Below are positions 61,401 to 64,000 of a DNA stretch of 64,000 nucleotides, piece by piece. Under the pieces are notes generated by a model. It was not told the origin of the DNA. It did no database searches and was given only the letters and a program-made list of their open reading frames with translations. Where the stretch lies: contig NZ_CP107799.1 of the NCBI RefSeq assembly GCF_041431135.1, positions 6,324,001-6,388,000 of the forward strand, given 5' to 3'. The position numbers and the translations under genes were made by a program. Source of the DNA: Streptomyces sp. NBC_00554 (GTDB lineage Bacteria > Actinomycetota > Actinomycetes > Streptomycetales > Streptomycetaceae). Position 1 is the stretch's first letter; each line of letters opens with the position of its first letter.

Positions 61401-62003
61401 CTATTCGGTGGGCAGGACGTGCTTCGCGGCGATGGTGCGGGCGGTCTCCGAGTCGGGTCCCGGCTGCGGGACGAAGATCGCCTCGCGGTAGTAGCGGAGC
61501 TCGGCGATGGACTCGCGGATGTCGGCCAGGGCGCGGTGGTTGCCGTTCTTGTCCGGGCTGTTGAAGTACGCCCGGGGGTACCAGCGGCGGGCCAGCTCCT
61601 TGATGGAGGAGACGTCCACGATGCGGTAGTGGAGGTACTCCTCCAGGGTCGACATGTCACGGAGGAGGAAACCCCGGTCCGTGCCCACCGAGTTTCCGCA
61701 CAGCGGGGCCTTGCCCGGCTCCTTGACGTGCTCGCGTACGTAGGCGAGGACCTGCGCCTCGGCGTCCGCCAGGGTCGTACCCTCGGCCAGCTCGGAGAGG
61801 AGGCCGGATTTCGTGTGCATCGTGCGCACCACGTCCGGCATCGTCTCCAGCGCCGCGTCCGGCGGGCGGATCACGATGTCCACTCCGTCACCGAGTACGT
61901 TCAGCTCAGAGTCGGTGACCAGCGCGGCCACCTCGATGAGCGCGTCATCCGACAGCGAGAGACCGGTCATCTCGCAGTCGATCCACACCATGCGATCGTT
62001 CAT
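61401..62003 (-). CDS. orn: Oligoribonuclease Orn
   Basis: A 200-residue 3'-5' exonuclease of the DEDDh type that degrades 2-5 nt RNAs, including the pGpG formed from c-di-GMP. Motifs: MVWIDCEMTGL, LCGNSVGTDRGFL and NHRALADIRESIAEL. In Streptomyces it is linked to morphological development. The ATG at 62003 gives the usual length; seven extra codons upstream are possible. It sits downstream of adpA on the same strand, separated by a terminator. Confidence 0.96.
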   Translation of the reverse strand: MNDRMVWIDCEMTGLSLSDDALIEVAALVTDSELNVLGDGVDIVIRPPDAALETMPDVVRTMHTKSGLLSELAEGTTLADAEAQVLAYVREHVKEPGKAPLCGNSVGTDRGFLLRDMSTLEEYLHYRIVDVSSIKELARRWYPRAYFNSPDKNGNHRALADIRESIAELRYYREAIFVPQPGPDSETARTIAAKHVLPTE

Positions 62004-62052
62004 GTGCCTCACCCTACGGCCCACTACGCCCAGGTGAACCGCCCGTGCGTGC

Positions 62053-62086
62053 CACCGGGCGGGGACCCGAGGGCCCCCGCCCGGTG
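62053..62086 (-). terminator. Terminator between adpA and orn
   Basis: 12-bp perfect stem (caccgggcgggg / ccccgcccggtg) with a 10-nt loop, 40 bp after the adpA stop. Confidence 0.85.
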
Positions 62087-62126
62087 AGAACGGCGGGATT
62101 GGTGCGAATGACGCGACCTGCGGGGA

Positions 62127-63368
62127 CTACGGGGCGCTGCGTTGCCCCGGCAGGCTCGGCCGTCCCGCCGCGTACAGCTCAGCGCCCGCCCTGCCCGGGT
62201 CCGTCGACATCGACGTGGACTGCCCGACGATGCCCGCGGCCGCCGTACGCCGGGTCTGCGGCGGAACCGGGTTCTCCTGGTGGATGGCCGGTGGCGGTCC
62301 CGCCGGACCCGCGGCGCCGTCCGAGTCCGAGGACGGCCGGTCGGCGGACTGCGGACGACGGGCCCGGTACGCGGCCCGGTACGCGGCCGGCGACGAGCCG
62401 AGCTGGCGCCGGAAATGACCCCGGAGCGCGACCGGCGAACGGAAGCCGCAGCGGCCCGCGACCTCGTCGACCGAGTAGTCCGACGTCTCCAGAAGACGCT
62501 GCGCCTGGAGCACCCGCTGCGTGATCAGCCACTGCAGGGGAGCGCTCCCGGTGAGCGACCGGAAACGGCGGTCGAAGGTCCGCCGGCTCATGTACGCGCG
62601 AGCCGCCAGCGTCTCCACGTCGAACTGCTCGTGGAGATGCTCCAGCGCCCAGGCGACGACCTCCGCGAGGGGGTCGGCGCCGATCTCCTCAGGTAAAGAC
62701 CTGTCGAGATAGCGCTCCTGACCGCCGCTGCGGCGCGGCGGGACCACCAGACGACGGGCCAGCGCGCCGGCCGCCTCGTTGCCGTGGTCCGTCCGCACGA
62801 TGTGGAGGCACAGATCGATTCCGGCCGCCGTACCCGCCGAAGTCAGTACGTCTCCGTCGTCCACGAAGAGTTCTCGTGGGTCGACATGGACGGACGGGTA
62901 GCGCTTCGCCAGCGTCGGCGCGTACATCCAGTGGGTGGTCGCTGGACGGCCGTCCAGCAGACCCGCCGCGGCCAGCACGAAGGCGCCGGTGCACAGCCCG
63001 ACTATGCGGGCGCCTTCCTCGTGCGCCCGGCGCAGTGCGTCGAGCGCCTCCTCCGGCGGCGGCGAGGTGATCGACCGCCAGGCGGGCACGACCACCGTGC
63101 CTGCCCGCGAGATCGCTTCCAGGCCATGTGGCGCGGTGAGTTCCAGGCCCCCTGTGGTCCGCAGCGGGCCTTCCTCGCCCGCGCTCACCAAGAGGCGATA
63201 TCGCGGTACGCCGGCGTCCTGGCGGTCAATCCCGAACACCGACAGCGGTATGGAACTCTCGAAGATGGGGCCGCCGCTGAACAGCAGCACCGCGACGATC
63301 TCCTTGCGGCGTCGCCCGGAAAGTTTCCGGGCCGCGGCTTCCGGCGCGGCAGTGGAGTCGTGGCTCAT
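62127..63368 (-). CDS. adpA: Master developmental regulator AdpA (BldH)
   Basis: A 413-residue AraC/XylS-type regulator with an N-terminal DJ-1/PfpI-like dimerisation domain (~residues 25-190, with IVGLCTGAFVLAAAGLLDG) and a C-terminal double helix-turn-helix (~235-325: FDVETLAARAYMSRRTFDRR ... YSVDEVAGRCGFRSPVALRG). The tail is Pro/Ser-rich. Codon 225 is TTA (plus strand 62694-62696), so translation needs the bldA tRNA, a known feature of adpA. It controls several hundred genes of development and antibiotic production. Pairing with orn matches Streptomyces synteny. Confidence 0.97.
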   Translation of the reverse strand: MSHDSTAAPEAAARKLSGRRRKEIVAVLLFSGGPIFESSIPLSVFGIDRQDAGVPRYRLLVSAGEEGPLRTTGGLELTAPHGLEAISRAGTVVVPAWRSITSPPPEEALDALRRAHEEGARIVGLCTGAFVLAAAGLLDGRPATTHWMYAPTLAKRYPSVHVDPRELFVDDGDVLTSAGTAAGIDLCLHIVRTDHGNEAAGALARRLVVPPRRSGGQERYLDRSLPEEIGADPLAEVVAWALEHLHEQFDVETLAARAYMSRRTFDRRFRSLTGSAPLQWLITQRVLQAQRLLETSDYSVDEVAGRCGFRSPVALRGHFRRQLGSSPAAYRAAYRARRPQSADRPSSDSDGAAGPAGPPPAIHQENPVPPQTRRTAAAGIVGQSTSMSTDPGRAGAELYAAGRPSLPGQRSAP

Positions 63369-63745
63369 ACTGCTAAGCCCCCCTCGGTGGTCGCGGCTCC
63401 TCGGTTGTGTCGCTCCTGCACGTTTCCCCTCGGTCCTGCACGAGTCCCCCGCCGTAAGACGTCAAGATCGAATCTACTGTGTCCCATGGCGCCAAGGTGA
63501 CCAGTTCGGCACTCGGTGGAATGTCGACATGGCAACTTGGCGTGAAGCATTCGATCACGAAGCGTTGCACTCACGGGCCTTACAGGGAAGTGCGCCTCGT
63601 GGCAGTGGCCAATCCACGTAGGGTGCGCGCGCCCTCTGCGGCCCTTTCAGCGCAGGTCGAACGGGGGTTGGGGGGTCGTTCGACCAAGGAATGCGCCATA
63701 CGCAGAAGTTGGCTGAAAAGAAGCGGGCGCGTGCGCGTAAACCGG
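63369..63745. promoter_or_regulatory. Long adpA upstream region
   Basis: A 377-bp gap, lower in GC than the neighbours near 63460-63560. No perfect BldD consensus was found by eye. Long untranslated leaders are usual for adpA. No supported gene. Confidence 0.6.
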
Positions 63746-64000
63746 TCAGTCGACCGGCTTGTTTCCTCCGCCGTGCCGACCGCCTCTGCGCGCCCCCACG
63801 CCATTCCTGCCGTGCGGGCCGCTCGCGCATTCCGCTTCGCGTGAGGCCGGTACCCCGTACGAGCCCCCGTACGGGCCCGGCACCCCGCGCGACGCCGGCA
63901 CCCCTTGCGCTCCGCTCGCGCCGTGCCGTCCGCGGGCCGGAGCGCGCTCCTCGGCGAGCAACTGCGCCGCACCCCGCTCGGACTGCCTCAGCAGCACCCG
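63746..64000 (-). CDS. C-terminal part of an unidentified protein running off the window
   Basis: The minus-strand frame is open to the window end and shows high third-position GC. The last ~85 residues begin LLRQSERGAAQLLAEERAPA and continue with Gly/Arg/Ser-rich sequence containing a repeated VPASR motif. No family can be named from this fragment, and it could be a spurious frame. Confidence 0.4.
   Translation of the reverse strand, partial: RVLLRQSERGAAQLLAEERAPARGRHGASGAQGVPASRGVPGPYGGSYGVPASREAECASGPHGRNGVGARRGGRHGGGNKPVD

Noticed and set aside
63369..63600. A BldD box upstream of adpA
   Set aside because: Candidates such as tcacgaagcgttg lack the final A of the consensus; no exact match was found.

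Overview
The window is high-GC actinobacterial chromosome with strong third-position GC bias, many GTG/TTG starts and 4-nt start/stop overlaps. Its gene content (cslA-glxA-cslZ, an AA10 LPMO, cdgA, cebR-cebEFG-bglC, orn and adpA with a TTA codon) identifies it as the conserved core of a Streptomyces chromosome, in the order known from S. coelicolor around SCO2792-SCO2838 but inverted. There is no insertion sequence, prophage, rRNA or CRISPR array. Four tRNA genes are present: three identical tRNA-Lys(CTT) and one tRNA-His(GTG).

Layout. 0-4 kb: end of an ABC importer (permease, lipoprotein binding protein), a HAD-IIA phosphatase, and a secreted protein next to a class F sortase. 4-14 kb: GAF-ANTAR regulator, then the tip-glycan locus (GH6 lipoprotein cslZ, copper radical oxidase glxA, cellulose synthase-like cslA), a cell-wall hydrolase with two binding repeats, an SPFH protein and an AA10 LPMO preceded by two DasR-type sites. 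14-20 kb: DUF3592 protein, acyl-CoA ligase, a NarL-type two-component pair, M18 aminopeptidase. 20-30.6 kb: an apparent solute uptake and catabolism island with an IclR regulator, an ehuABCD-like transporter, DUF3830, amidase, D-2-hydroxyacid dehydrogenase, two tandem maleate-isomerase/EutA-like proteins and a luciferase-like monooxygenase. 30.6-34.3 kb: cdgA (GGDEF-EAL) with a perfect BldD box, and an M6 metalloprotease.

34.4-41 kb holds the most unusual set: a prim-pol-like protein, a small helical protein, and a translationally coupled trio of a UPF1-like SF1 helicase, an unknown 530-residue protein and a Cas4/RecB-type Fe-S nuclease. The nuclease and helicase together resemble a split Dna2/TM0106-type enzyme. 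41-50 kb: phosphatases, an XRE/TPR regulator with Asp-His repeats, a spermidine-synthase-like protein, an OmpR-type two-component pair downstream of two DnaA boxes, and a TetR/TetX-like monooxygenase pair with three operator palindromes. 50-60 kb: a CBM2-GH18 chitinase with a DasR-type site, a membrane protein, and the complete cellobiose locus bglC-cebGFE/cebR with two CebR boxes. 60-64 kb: epoxide hydrolase-like protein, a small membrane protein, tRNA-His, orn and adpA.

Functionally the window joins synthesis of an apical beta-glucan (CslA/GlxA/CslZ/LPMO), use of cellobiose and chitin (Ceb, BglC, GH18, DasR sites) and developmental control (CdgA, AdpA, BldD box). Named functions rest on motif recognition and remembered synteny. 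No database search was run.
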